From the NCBI GenBank assembly GCA_021783695.1, contig JAJXTO010000015.1:1-64000 (forward strand): a stretch of 64,000 bases of DNA. The letters are read 5' to 3'. Position numbers and translations under genes: made by a program. Positions 40,779 to 50,365 of this stretch are shown one piece after another. Under the pieces are notes generated by a model, which saw nothing but the letters and a program-made list of their open reading frames with translations, was not told where the DNA came from and ran no database searches. The stretch comes from Pseudomonadota bacterium (GTDB lineage Bacteria; Pseudomonadota; Gammaproteobacteria; Burkholderiales; Burkholderiaceae_C). How positions within the stretch are numbered: position 1 is the stretch's first letter; each line of letters opens with the position of its first letter.

Positions 40779-41939
40779 TCAAGGAGCTACAAGCGCCAAC
40801 AGCCAGGCTGCGATCGCACAGATGGCGAAGCCATCCAGCGCTGCGCGCATGCCGAATGCAGCACTGGCGAGCGGCCCCAGAAAGCTGGCCAAAGCGAAGG
40901 CGCCGAACAGCAGGCCAAATGCCGTCTCGGCATGACCGTCCTTGACGATATGCGCGGCCAGTGCCGGCAACTTGCCGGCCATGCCGCCGAAGGCCAGACC
41001 CATGAGCAGCGGATACAGAACGAATGTCCATTCACCCTGACCATGCAGCGCGGCCAGCAGAATCGCCGCAGCCAAGGCATTGATGGTCAGCACTGCGTTC
41101 CGGCTGAAGCGCCCGCCCCGAACATCGGCCAAGGCGCCGAAGCCCAGTCGACCCAAGCCATTGCCGATCGCCATGGCAGCGACCCCAACGAGAGCGAATT
41201 CCGAACGGAATCCAAGTTCCGGGATGAGATGCCCAACCGTGGCGAACGACGCAGACCCCAGCGGGGCGGCGGCCAACACCAGAGCGAGCGCCCAGCGCAT
41301 GGAGCGATGGCCCAGCATGGTCCGCAGTCCGACACGGGTGGTGCCGTGCACGTCCTGCACCGGAAGGTCTGGCAGACCGGCCCAGGCCAGCCAGCCCACT
41401 GCGGCATACAAGCCGAGCAACAAAGCCAGCGCCACGCGCCAGCCGAAACGACCGTCAAGCGATTCGAACAAAGGCGCGCTCACCACCGACGACATGCCGT
41501 ACAACGCCAGCAGTGCGCCTCCCAATACGCCTCGGCGCTGCGGGTACAGGCGCGAGACGACGGCGATACACCCTGCCGTGGACAGCCCGGCGCCGATCCC
41601 CAGTGCCACGATGCTGTAGCCGAGCATGAACGGCAGCGAATCGCCGAACGCCAGGCCGATGGCTCCGCCGATCGTGAAGCAGCCGAGCGCCATCGCCAGC
41701 ATCGCCCTGGGCGACATCCGCCGCAGCCCGTGGCCGGCCAGGACAACGGCAGGCAGCAGCCCCAGCGGCGTCAGCGAGAACTCCAGGTCCAGGGTCGCCA
41801 ATGGCCAGCCGCTTTGGGCATGGATTGCAGGTGCAATGGCGCCCCAGGAGTAAATAAGACCGAAGATGAACTGGAACGGCGCCAGAAGCAGCATGAGTGG
41901 CCACCGCCAGCCGCTCCCTTTGCAAGGGCCCGAAACCAT
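40779..41939 (-). CDS. MFS transporter (oxalate/formate-antiporter-like)
   Basis: 386 residues with about twelve membrane segments. The first helix with FQFIFGLIYSWGAIAPAI resembles the OFA group of MFS carriers for small organic acids. LRRMSPRAMLAMALG is a typical inter-helix loop. Its ATG overlaps the stop codon of the diiron-oxidase gene (TGATG), so the two are translationally coupled and probably serve the same metabolite, by uptake or export. The substrate is unknown. Codon use appears less GC-extreme than the flanks. Confidence 0.8.
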   Translation of the reverse strand: MVSGPCKGSGWRWPLMLLLAPFQFIFGLIYSWGAIAPAIHAQSGWPLATLDLEFSLTPLGLLPAVVLAGHGLRRMSPRAMLAMALGCFTIGGAIGLAFGDSLPFMLGYSIVALGIGAGLSTAGCIAVVSRLYPQRRGVLGGALLALYGMSSVVSAPLFESLDGRFGWRVALALLLGLYAAVGWLAWAGLPDLPVQDVHGTTRVGLRTMLGHRSMRWALALVLAAAPLGSASFATVGHLIPELGFRSEFALVGVAAMAIGNGLGRLGFGALADVRGGRFSRNAVLTINALAAAILLAALHGQGEWTFVLYPLLMGLAFGGMAGKLPALAAHIVKDGHAETAFGLLFGAFALASFLGPLASAAFGMRAALDGFAICAIAAWLLALVAP

Positions 41940-42706
41940 CAGGCGAGTTCCCGCTGAATATCGGAGAACAGCTGCTCGGAAGCGACCATGCCGCGCACGA
42001 CACCCTTCCTGATCCGGTGCAGCGCGTCAGCGCCCTGCGGCAGCTTTCTCCGCAGAAAATCATCAAGCGCAGCACTGTGTTCGACGTCACAGATGTAATG
42101 CAGATCGATAGTCCGCATGTCCAGGCCATCACGGCTGTACCCCAAGCTCAGGAGGGAGCGCTTCCAAAAAGCATACAAATCGCAGACCCAACACTCGATG
42201 GTTGAAAACGCAGCAAAACTCTGCAGATCATCGCCCTCAGCAATGATCAAAGCATGTGCTTCGTAAAAACGTTTGGAGATGACCTGCGATGCGCTCTCGA
42301 TGGAGGCAATGCGGCGTTCGAGACCAGTCGCCCGGTACGGCTCAATCCGCCGCAGGCTATGCAGGAACTGGCGGTAGAGTTCCCCGTGCTGGGCTTTCCA
42401 CGCGGCCTCTGCCGTTGAACCCAGGCCGATCTCGTCGACCAAGTTCTCATAGATCTCGGCCTTCATGTCCTCATCCCGCAAAGCCATGAATAATCTGCAG
42501 ACGGACTCGGTGAAGTCGTACACAAAATCCGCGTATAGCTCGAACATCAGGAAGAGCTTTGCGGGATCGCGCCCGATCGCCTGGTTGAGGGGATGCTCCA
42601 GGACCAGCGCGGTCCGCAATTTCAGGAGATCGTCCAGTCCGACATCGGGCTGAACGGGAGACGCAGAAAGCACAGAGGCATGGGAATCAATCAGGATCGT
42701 GGACAC
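41939..42706 (-). CDS. Heme-oxygenase-like diiron oxidase (HDO superfamily)
   Basis: 255 residues, all-helical. The metal-ligand pattern of the HDO / iron-containing redox enzyme family is visible: E in EIYENLVDEIGLG (about residue 85) with H in WKAQHGELYRQFL (about 103), E in FSTIECWVCDLY (about 165), and the last helix DLHYICDVEHSAALDD with H, D and H. Known members cleave, desaturate or N-oxygenate amino acids or fatty acids (BesC, UndA and SznF types). The start is a GTG at 42706. It is the first gene of an operon with the MFS transporter and is divergent from an AraC regulator. The true reaction is unknown. Confidence 0.72.
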   Translation of the reverse strand: MSTILIDSHASVLSASPVQPDVGLDDLLKLRTALVLEHPLNQAIGRDPAKLFLMFELYADFVYDFTESVCRLFMALRDEDMKAEIYENLVDEIGLGSTAEAAWKAQHGELYRQFLHSLRRIEPYRATGLERRIASIESASQVISKRFYEAHALIIAEGDDLQSFAAFSTIECWVCDLYAFWKRSLLSLGYSRDGLDMRTIDLHYICDVEHSAALDDFLRRKLPQGADALHRIRKGVVRGMVASEQLFSDIQRELA

Positions 42707-42818
42707 GGTTTTTCTCTCTTTTCTCTATGAGCAATCAGGCCCGAAGACGGGTCGCAAAAAGTCTATGCAGTCATAGCAGGCAGGATTGCCAACACATGAA
42801 CCGATTCATTGGACGGAA

Positions 42819-43787
42819 ATGAACATGGTGGAAAACCTGACGCAGGGGAAGTCGGCACGCGAATGGGAGGCTCTGCTGGCAGATCGGTTCGTGCCCGGTC
42901 GGATCGCCCTGCAGAGTGCCGGCCCTGGCGGGCGTCTGGACCAACACGCAAGGTTCAGCAGGCTGTGGTTGGCTCAGTTGTCGATCCAACCGCAGTCGAT
43001 CACTCACGAGATTCCCGATCTCGTCACGCTATCGGCCGAGGAGCGCGCATCGGTCATCGCCCACGTCGTTGTCGAGGGCGATGGATTCATCGAACAGAGC
43101 GGTACGCGCCTTCCGTTCGGGGCAGGGGATATCTCGTTCCGCAACCTCGCCGAGCCGTCACGCGTCGTGTTCAAAACACCAGGCAGCTTCTACGCCATAC
43201 GGCTGTCGGCCACGATCATGCGGATCCATCGCTCGGGCCAAGTCAAGTCCCGCCACCTTGCGCCGCGGATCACGCATGGCGCCGCTCTGCCGACGGAGAT
43301 GGCCCACCGCCTGTTGTCCGGCATGGCCATGGACGGCTCGTGTGGTGCAACCGACTTCTACCTGTCGTTCGCACTCCCCTGGTTGTTCGCTGCCGCCTAT
43401 CACGGGGAATCAGCGCCAGAGCCTGCAATCCGGGCTGCCAATGAAGTGCGCTGGCAACAGGTGCTTGAATACCTTGAACAGCACCTGTACGACGCGGACG
43501 AACTGTCAGCCATCGCCTGCGCCCGAGCGATCGGCGTCTCGGAACGCTATCTGCACCGGCTGTTCGCCCAGCGAGGACTGCGCTTCTCACGGACCGTGTT
43601 GGCCAAGCGTCTCGAAGCCGCGCAAGCGATGCTGCAATGCGGGGCCTACCGGGAGCAGGCCATCGCCTCCATCGCCTATCAATGCGGCTTCAAGGATCCC
43701 GCTCATTTCAGCAGGCTGTTCAAGGCGCGCTACGGGGTGTCGCCAAGTGGCTGCCGCGCGGAAAGCGACTGGGCCACGCCCCCTTGA
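42819..43787 (+). CDS. AraC-family transcriptional regulator
   Basis: 322 residues. The C-terminal AraC DNA-binding domain has two helix-turn-helix motifs (DELSAIACARAIGVSERYLHRLF and ASIAYQCGFKDPAHFSRLFK, about 235-310). The N-terminal part (about 30-200) is a cupin-like AraC_binding_2 effector domain (EGDGFIEQSGTRLPFGAGDI). It is transcribed away from the oxidase/MFS operon with 112 bases between the starts, the typical position of a specific activator. Start 42819 follows a GGACGGAA site; a second ATG lies at 42825. Confidence 0.88.
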   Translation: MNMVENLTQGKSAREWEALLADRFVPGRIALQSAGPGGRLDQHARFSRLWLAQLSIQPQSITHEIPDLVTLSAEERASVIAHVVVEGDGFIEQSGTRLPFGAGDISFRNLAEPSRVVFKTPGSFYAIRLSATIMRIHRSGQVKSRHLAPRITHGAALPTEMAHRLLSGMAMDGSCGATDFYLSFALPWLFAAAYHGESAPEPAIRAANEVRWQQVLEYLEQHLYDADELSAIACARAIGVSERYLHRLFAQRGLRFSRTVLAKRLEAAQAMLQCGAYREQAIASIAYQCGFKDPAHFSRLFKARYGVSPSGCRAESDWATPP

Positions 43788-43946
43788 CTCAAGTTGACCG
43801 CAGGTCGTGCGGATGCGGCTGCAGCTCCTCAATGCGGCTACTCATGTGTGCAGTTAAGGGTGCAGTTAACGGTGTCAGGTCTAGCCCAATAGCATGCGGC
43901 TTGGCGATTCAGGGCTGCGTCAGGCGGGCCGTAGCCCGAACCTGCT

Positions 43947-45755
43947 CTACGGCGCGGTGCCCGGTACGGACTCCGACGGGGTGCCTTCGCCTTCCGGCGT
44001 GGTGGCCAGGTGCAGTTGGGCGTCGCCCTGGAGGATGTCTTCCAGCTCGGCGCGGGCGTCTTTCGACAGGGCGATGAGCGCGGCCTGATCATGCGAGACG
44101 GCCTGCTGGCGGTCGAGCAGGCGCAGATCGTGCGCGGTGAACAGCGCAACCACCCGGGCGGCATCGACGTCGGGCTGCACGGTCTGCAGCGCCCGCCGTC
44201 CCAGCTCCACACTGGTGCCCCAGGTTTCGCGCAGCACCTCTTTCACGCCGAGCTCGCGCAGGCGCATGAGATGGGTGCGGTTGCGCGCCCGCGCCAGCAG
44301 CGGCACGTCGGGGAAGTGGGTGCGCAGCAGCTCGGCGATCTTCAGGCTGGCCTCGACGTCATCGACGGCGAGGACGAACAGCCGGGCGTCCTGCACATGG
44401 GCGGCGCGCAGCAGCGACAGGCGTGTGGCGTCACCGTAGTAGATCTTGTTGCCGAACTGGCGCACGAAGTCCACCTGTTCGGCGCTCGCATCCAGCGCGG
44501 TGAAGGCCACGCCCTGCGCGTTGAGCAGCCGACCGACGACCTGGCCGACGCGTCCGTAGCCCGCAATGACGACGGGTTGGCCCGGTTCGTCGATGGTGCT
44601 GAACGGCGGCGCCTGCCGGTTGCGCGCCCACGGCTGGATCAGGCGGTCGTTGAGGATGAGCAGAAACGGCGCCAAGGCCATGGAGGCGGCCACCGCCACG
44701 GTCAGCAGCTCGGCGGTGGGGCTGTCGAGCAGGCCACCGCCGCGCGCGCTGGCAAACAGCACGAAGGCGAACTCGCCGCCGCAGGCCAGCACAATGGCCA
44801 GCGGGCGGCTGACCGCGTCATCGCCGCCGATGAGCCGCCGCCCAGCGTAGAGCGTGAGCGCCTTGAGCAGCAGAATGCCTACACCCAGGCCGAGCACCTG
44901 CAGGGGTTGGGCCATCACCAGCGGCAGCGCAATGCCCATGCCCACCGCGATGAAGAACAGGCCGAGCAGCAGGCTCTCGAAGGGCTCGATCGCCGCTTCG
45001 AGTTCATGGCGGAATTCCGAGTCGGCCAGCAGCACCCCGGCGAGAAAGGCGCCCAGCGAAGCCGACAGCCCCACGCTGCTCAGTCCCACGCCGATGCCCA
45101 CCGCGCCCAGCAGCGCCGCGGCGGCGAACAGTTCGCGGTTGCCTCCGCCGAACCGCGCCACGTAGCGAAACATGGTGGCCAGCACCGGCCGCCCGGTCAT
45201 CGCCACGGCCAGCAAGGCCGCCAGGGCGGGCCAGCCCGGCGCATGCCCGCCGGCGCCGGTGAGGGCGAGCAGTGCCAGGATGGGAATGACGCTCACGTCC
45301 TGGAACAGCAGGATGGCGAAGGTCTCCCGGCCGAAGCGCGTGGTCAGCTCCCGGCGCTCGGCCAGCAGCGGCAGGATGTAGGCGGTGGACGACATCGCCA
45401 GCGCCACGCCGACCAGCGCCGCGCCCGGCCAACCCAGACCCAGTGCAGCGGCCAGGGCCGCAGCCGGCAGCGCCACACCGGCCATCTGCAGCGCACCCAG
45501 GCCGAACACCTGCCGCCGCAGCGCCCACAGGCGGCTGGGTTGCAACTCCAGGCCGATGAGGAACATCAGCAGCGTGACGCCCAGCTCGGCGGTGTGCAGC
45601 ACCGACTCCGGTCGGCTTACCACGCCCAGACCGTCAGGCCCGACGGCGATACCCGCCACGAGATAGCCGAGCACCGAGCCCAGGCCGAAGCGCTTGAACA
45701 GGGGGACCAGCAGGACGCTGGCGGCCAGCAGGATGAGCAGGGCGGTGGCGGACAT
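43947..45755 (-). CDS. Monovalent cation:proton antiporter-2 (KefB/KefC-like)
   Basis: 602 residues. The N-terminal half (about 1-380) is a Na+/H+-exchanger-type domain with twelve or so membrane helices (LGYLVAGIAVGPDGLG; ETFAILLFQDVSVIPILALLAL), and the C-terminal part is a TrkA-N Rossmann domain (QPVVIAGYGRVGQVVGRLL; NKIYYGDATRLSLL) that binds NAD(H) or glutathione adducts. Kef systems release K+ and acidify the cytosol during electrophile stress. No KefF/KefG ancillary gene is adjacent, so glutathione gating is uncertain. Confidence 0.9.
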   Translation of the reverse strand: MSATALLILLAASVLLVPLFKRFGLGSVLGYLVAGIAVGPDGLGVVSRPESVLHTAELGVTLLMFLIGLELQPSRLWALRRQVFGLGALQMAGVALPAAALAAALGLGWPGAALVGVALAMSSTAYILPLLAERRELTTRFGRETFAILLFQDVSVIPILALLALTGAGGHAPGWPALAALLAVAMTGRPVLATMFRYVARFGGGNRELFAAAALLGAVGIGVGLSSVGLSASLGAFLAGVLLADSEFRHELEAAIEPFESLLLGLFFIAVGMGIALPLVMAQPLQVLGLGVGILLLKALTLYAGRRLIGGDDAVSRPLAIVLACGGEFAFVLFASARGGGLLDSPTAELLTVAVAASMALAPFLLILNDRLIQPWARNRQAPPFSTIDEPGQPVVIAGYGRVGQVVGRLLNAQGVAFTALDASAEQVDFVRQFGNKIYYGDATRLSLLRAAHVQDARLFVLAVDDVEASLKIAELLRTHFPDVPLLARARNRTHLMRLRELGVKEVLRETWGTSVELGRRALQTVQPDVDAARVVALFTAHDLRLLDRQQAVSHDQAALIALSKDARAELEDILQGDAQLHLATTPEGEGTPSESVPGTAP

Positions 45756-45809
45756 GACGCGATGGTAGAGAGAGCCACGCCACGGCGCTGCCCGGCGCCT
45801 CGCTTGCGT

Positions 45810-47255
45810 TTACCGCATCGCAGCGGAAGTTGCGGGCAGCGGGCCGATGGCCGGCGTGTTTTCATCCCCCCAGCCGCCGCCCAGCGCCTGGATCAGCGCA
45901 ACGCTGGCGGCATAGCGGCGGTTGAGCAAGGTGAGTTGCGCGTTGCGTGCGGTGGTCAGCGTGGTTTGTGCGGTCAGCACGTTGAGGTAGGGCGCGGTGC
46001 CTGCCTTGTATTGGTTTTCGGCCAGCCGCAATTGCACCCCTGCGGCTTGGACCACTGCGGCCTGCTGCTGCGCCTCTTGCGTCAGGATGCGTTGCGCGGC
46101 AAGATTGTTTTCCACCTGCTGCAGCGCGGTCAGCACGCTCTGGCGGTAGTTCGCCACGGTCTGGCGGTAGGTCGCCTTGCTGCTTTCCACCTGCGCGCGG
46201 CGCAGGCCGCCGTCGAACAGCGTGGCGGCGAGTTGCGGGCCGAGCGACCAGAACAGCGACGGCGCGGAAAACAGCTCGGCAATGCGCGCCGCCTGGCTGC
46301 CGCCCTGCGCGGAGAGCGTGAGGTTGGGGAACCACGCGGTCTGCGCCACGCCGATTTGCGCGTTCGCCGCCTCGATCTGCGCCTGGGCTGCGGCCAGATC
46401 GGGACGGCGCTGCAGCAGTTGCGCGGGGATGCCAGCGGGAATCGCAGGGACATCCGGCAGGGTGTTGTCGGCGGGGAGGGAAAAGTCCGCCGGTGCCTTG
46501 CCGACCAGCACGGCGATGGCGTTTTGCAGCTGCGCCCGGGTCACGCCCAGATCGGTCAGGCTGGTCTGCGCCTGCAAGAGTTGGGTGCGCGCCGCGGCTA
46601 CGCCGGCGGCGGTGTCCACGCCGGCCTTGTAGCGGTTTTCGGTGAGCTGCAGCGCACGCTGGTAGGCGGCCACGGTGTCTTGCGCCAGTTTGATCTGCGC
46701 ATCCACGGTGCGCAGTTGCAGATAGCTGGCCGCCAGGGTCGATTGCAGGCTGAGCTGGGTGTTGGCCAGCGTGGCGGCGCTGGCGGCGGCGTCGGCCTGT
46801 CCGGCCTGCACCTGCAGCCGCACCTTGCCCCACAGATCGGGCTCCCAGTTCGCGCCCAGCGAGGCGCTCAGGCTGTTGCCGACTGTGCCGACATTGGCGG
46901 TGCGCGAGCGGCTTGCAGCGGCGCCTGCCGTCACCGCCGGGTAGTAAGCAGCCTGCGCCTGCGAGACCGCGGCCTGCGCCTGTTCATAGACGGCGAGCTG
47001 CGCGGCCAGGTTCTGGTTGTGCTGCGCCACCTGATCTTCCAGAGCGGCCAGCACCGGGTCGTCGAACACGCTCCACCACGCGCCGCGTGGCGCTGCGGCC
47101 AGCGCTTGCGCGGGCTGCCAGCCGTTCTGCGCCTGGGCATAGCTTGCGGGCAGGGCGACCTTGACCCCGGGCTCGGGCGGGGTGGCGGCGCAGGCGCCAA
47201 GCAGCAGCGCAAACGAGGCGGCAAGCAACAGACGGGGCGGGGCGGTCGGGTTCAT
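45810..47255 (-). CDS. RND efflux outer-membrane lipoprotein (OprM/NodT type)
   Basis: 481 residues. Signal peptide with lipobox LLGAC (Cys about residue 21), then two TolC-like repeats (WWSVFDDPVLAALEDQVAQHNQNL; APYLNVLTAQTTLTTARNAQL). It forms the outer-membrane channel for the pump genes just upstream. ATG 47255 lies five bases after the mdtC-like stop at 47261. Last gene of the four-gene operon. Confidence 0.93.
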   Translation of the reverse strand: MNPTAPPRLLLAASFALLLGACAATPPEPGVKVALPASYAQAQNGWQPAQALAAAPRGAWWSVFDDPVLAALEDQVAQHNQNLAAQLAVYEQAQAAVSQAQAAYYPAVTAGAAASRSRTANVGTVGNSLSASLGANWEPDLWGKVRLQVQAGQADAAASAATLANTQLSLQSTLAASYLQLRTVDAQIKLAQDTVAAYQRALQLTENRYKAGVDTAAGVAAARTQLLQAQTSLTDLGVTRAQLQNAIAVLVGKAPADFSLPADNTLPDVPAIPAGIPAQLLQRRPDLAAAQAQIEAANAQIGVAQTAWFPNLTLSAQGGSQAARIAELFSAPSLFWSLGPQLAATLFDGGLRRAQVESSKATYRQTVANYRQSVLTALQQVENNLAAQRILTQEAQQQAAVVQAAGVQLRLAENQYKAGTAPYLNVLTAQTTLTTARNAQLTLLNRRYAASVALIQALGGGWGDENTPAIGPLPATSAAMR

Positions 47256-47260
47256 GGCAT

Positions 47261-50200
47261 TCAGGCCGGTGTGTCGATGGGTTCCGGGCGTGCGCCGCGG
47301 TTGAACTTGCGCAGCGTCCATTGCCGCAGGCGGTCGAGTTCGAGATAGATCACCGGCGTGGTGTAAAGCGTGAGCGCCTGGCTGACGATCAAGCCGCCGG
47401 CGATTGAAATGCCCAGCGGCTGACGCAGCTCGGCGCCGTTGCCGGTGATGAAGGCCAGCGGCAGCGCGGTGCCCAGGGCCGCCAGCGTGGTCATCAGGAT
47501 GGGGCGCAGCCGCAGCGTGGCCGCCTGATAGATGGCGTCGCGCGGGTTGGCTCCCTGCTCACGCTCGGCGCTGAGGGCGAAGTCCACCATCAGGATGGCG
47601 TTCTTTTTCACAATGCCGATGAGCAGGAACACGCCGATGAGGGCGATGATGGAAAACTCGGTGTCCGCGAGTTGCAGCGCCAGCAGCGCGCCCAGGCCCG
47701 CAGGTGGCAGGGTGGAGAGGATGGTGAGCGGGTGCAGAGTGCTCTCGTACAGCATGCCCAGCACGATGTAGATGGCGAAGATGGCCGCCATGATGAACAG
47801 CGGCTCGTTTTTGAGCGTGTCGGAAAAGAGCTGCGCGGTGCCCTGGAAGCCGCCGTGAATTTCCGAGGGCAGGCCGATGGCGGCGGTGGCCTCGTTGATC
47901 TGGGTCTGCACGGCGCCTAGCGACACGCCTTTGTCGAGGTTGAAGGAAATGGTGGACGAAACGAACAGCCCCTGATGGTTGACCGCCAGCGGGGTGTTGG
48001 TGAGCTCGTCATGCGCCAGCGCGGACAGCGGCACCCGCTGGCCGTTGCTGCCCACCACGAACACATCGTTAAGCGCCTGCGCGCTGTTCTGGAATTGCGG
48101 CGCGGCTTCCATCACCACGCGGTACTGGTTGAGCGGCGCGTAAATGGTGGACACCAGCCGCTGGCCGAAAGCGTCATTCAGCGTCTGGTCGATGGCCGAG
48201 ACCGCAATGCCGTAGCGCGCCGCCGCCGCGCGGTCGAGCACGAGCGAGAGCTGCAGCCCGTTGGCCTGCTGGTCGCTGTTGACATCGTTCAGGCCCGGAA
48301 TGCGCTTGAAGGCCGCGAGCACCTTGGGCTCCCATTCGCGCAGCAGGTTCAGGTCGGACGCCTGCAGGGTGTATTCATACAGCGCCGCGGACGGCCGGCC
48401 GCCGGCGCGGATGTCCTGCACCGGGAACATGAAGGTCTGCGTGCCCGGCACGCGCGACAGCGCGCGGCGCAGCTCGACGATGATGCTCTGCACGCCCTTG
48501 CGCTGATCCAGCGGCTTGAGCTGCATGAACATGAACGCGCTGTTGGTCGTGCCGCCGCCGGTGAAGGCCACCACGTTGTCCATGCCCGGGTTCTTGCGCA
48601 CGATGGCGACAATTTGCTCCAGCTTCTTGCTCATCTCCTGGAACGAGATCGACTGATCGGCCTGCACCGAGCCGATCAGCAGCCCCGTGTCCTGCGTGGG
48701 GAAAAAGCCCTTGGGCACGACCTTGAACAAGTACACCGTCAGCCCGATGGTGGAGAAGAACAGCGCCAGCATCAAAAGGGGATGCAGCAAGGCCCAGCGC
48801 AGGCTGCGGGCGTAACCGCGGTGAACGGCGTTCCAGCCGCGTTCGAGCCGCGAGGCCTGCTTCCGCGCGGGCTGCGTGCCATGCGCTGGGCTGCGCAGCC
48901 AGCGCGACGCCAGCATCGGCGTGACGGTGAGCGACACCAGCAGCGAAATGCCGATGGCCACCGACAGGGTGACGGCGAACTCGTGGAACAGACGCCCGAC
49001 GATGCCGCCCATGAACAGCACGGGAATGAACACCGCCACCAGCGAAATGCTCATCGACAGCACGGTGAAACCCACTTCGCGCGCGCCCTTGAAGGCTGCG
49101 GCCAGCGGCGACAGACCCTCCTCCACATGGCGCATGATGTTTTCCAGCACCACGATGGCGTCGTCCACCACGAAGCCGGTGGCCACGATCAGCGCCATGA
49201 GTGACAGGTTGTCGAGCGAGTAATCGAGCAGCCACATCGCGGCAAACGTACCCACCAGCGACAGCGGCACGGCAATCGCTGGAATGAGTGTGGCGCGCCA
49301 GTCGCGCAGGAACAGCCACACCACGCCAATGACCAGCAGCAACGCCAGAATCAGGGTGTTTTCCACTTCCTTGAGCGAGGCGCGGATGGTGACCGTGCGG
49401 TCGGACATGAGGGTGATGTTGATGGCAGCCGGTATGGAGGCCTCGAGTTCCGGCAGCGCGGCTTTGACGCCCTCCACAGCGTCGATGATGTTGGCTCCTG
49501 GCTGGCGATAGATGATGAGCTGTACCGAAGGCTGGCCGTTGGCCAGACCCATATTGCGGTCGTTCTGCAGCCCTTCATACACGCTGGCGATCTGATCCAG
49601 GCGGATGGGCGCGCCGTTTTTGTAACCCACCACGATGTGCTGATACTGCGTCGGCGTGGTGATCTGGTCATTCGCGCCCACCTGCCAGCGGTGCGTAGCG
49701 CTATCGATGGCGCCCTTGGGCGTGTCCACATTGGCCGTGGCGATGGCCTGGCGCACCTGTTCCAGGCTCAGTCCCATGCCGTTGACGCGGGGCAGATCGA
49801 GTTCCACCCGCACCGCGGGCAGCGCAGCGCCCCCCACCGTGACCGAGCCGATGCCTGCGATCTGCGAAATCTTCTGCGCCAGGATGGTCGAGCCCGCGTC
49901 GAACATCTGCCCGCGCGACAGGCTTTTGGACGTGAGTGACAGAATCATGATCGGCGCGTCCGCCGGGTTCATCTTCTTGTAGGTCGGGTTGCCGGTCAGC
50001 CCGCTGGGCAGCAGCGGCAAGGCGGCGTTGATGGCGGCCTGCACTTCGCGTGCGGCATCGTTGATGTTCTTCGACAGGTCAAACTGCAGGATCACCCGGG
50101 TCGAGCCCAGCGAACTGCTCGACGTCATCTGCGAAATCCCGGCGATGGTGCCCAGACTGCGCTCCAGCGGCGTGGCCACGGTAGCCGCCATCACCTCGGG

Positions 50201-50365
50201 GCTGGCCCCGGCCATGTTGGCGTTGACCACGATGGTCGGAAAGTCCACCTGCGGCAAGGGTGACACCGGCAGCAGCCTGAAAGCGATCAGCCCCGCCAGC
50301 AGCACCGCCAGCGCCAGCAGGCTGGTGGCGACGGGGCGGCGGATGAACAGGGCCGACGGGTTCAC
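47261..50365 (-). CDS. mdtC: RND efflux transporter, MdtC-like
   Basis: 1034 residues, normal for the HAE1-type RND family with twelve membrane helices and two large periplasmic loops. The proton-relay region [20 protein letters not shown] and the opening [37 protein letters not shown] are typical. It pairs with the MdtB-like protein to make a heteromeric trimer that exports bile salts, novobiocin or other amphiphiles in E. coli. The start is GTG at 50365 overlapping the mdtB stop (GTGA). Confidence 0.93.
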   Translation of the reverse strand: MNPSALFIRRPVATSLLALAVLLAGLIAFRLLPVSPLPQVDFPTIVVNANMAGASPEVMAATVATPLERSLGTIAGISQMTSSSSLGSTRVILQFDLSKNINDAAREVQAAINAALPLLPSGLTGNPTYKKMNPADAPIMILSLTSKSLSRGQMFDAGSTILAQKISQIAGIGSVTVGGAALPAVRVELDLPRVNGMGLSLEQVRQAIATANVDTPKGAIDSATHRWQVGANDQITTPTQYQHIVVGYKNGAPIRLDQIASVYEGLQNDRNMGLANGQPSVQLIIYRQPGANIIDAVEGVKAALPELEASIPAAINITLMSDRTVTIRASLKEVENTLILALLLVIGVVWLFLRDWRATLIPAIAVPLSLVGTFAAMWLLDYSLDNLSLMALIVATGFVVDDAIVVLENIMRHVEEGLSPLAAAFKGAREVGFTVLSMSISLVAVFIPVLFMGGIVGRLFHEFAVTLSVAIGISLLVSLTVTPMLASRWLRSPAHGTQPARKQASRLERGWNAVHRGYARSLRWALLHPLLMLALFFSTIGLTVYLFKVVPKGFFPTQDTGLLIGSVQADQSISFQEMSKKLEQIVAIVRKNPGMDNVVAFTGGGTTNSAFMFMQLKPLDQRKGVQSIIVELRRALSRVPGTQTFMFPVQDIRAGGRPSAALYEYTLQASDLNLLREWEPKVLAAFKRIPGLNDVNSDQQANGLQLSLVLDRAAAARYGIAVSAIDQTLNDAFGQRLVSTIYAPLNQYRVVMEAAPQFQNSAQALNDVFVVGSNGQRVPLSALAHDELTNTPLAVNHQGLFVSSTISFNLDKGVSLGAVQTQINEATAAIGLPSEIHGGFQGTAQLFSDTLKNEPLFIMAAIFAIYIVLGMLYESTLHPLTILSTLPPAGLGALLALQLADTEFSIIALIGVFLLIGIVKKNAILMVDFALSAEREQGANPRDAIYQAATLRLRPILMTTLAALGTALPLAFITGNGAELRQPLGISIAGGLIVSQALTLYTTPVIYLELDRLRQWTLRKFNRGARPEPIDTPA

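Noticed and set aside
43868-43883. Sequence TAGACCTGAC-x-CC (minus strand), similar to 146-161 on the plus strand, as a dispersed repeat
   Set aside because: Only about 13 of 16 bases match and a shared 10-mer is expected by chance in a window of this size.
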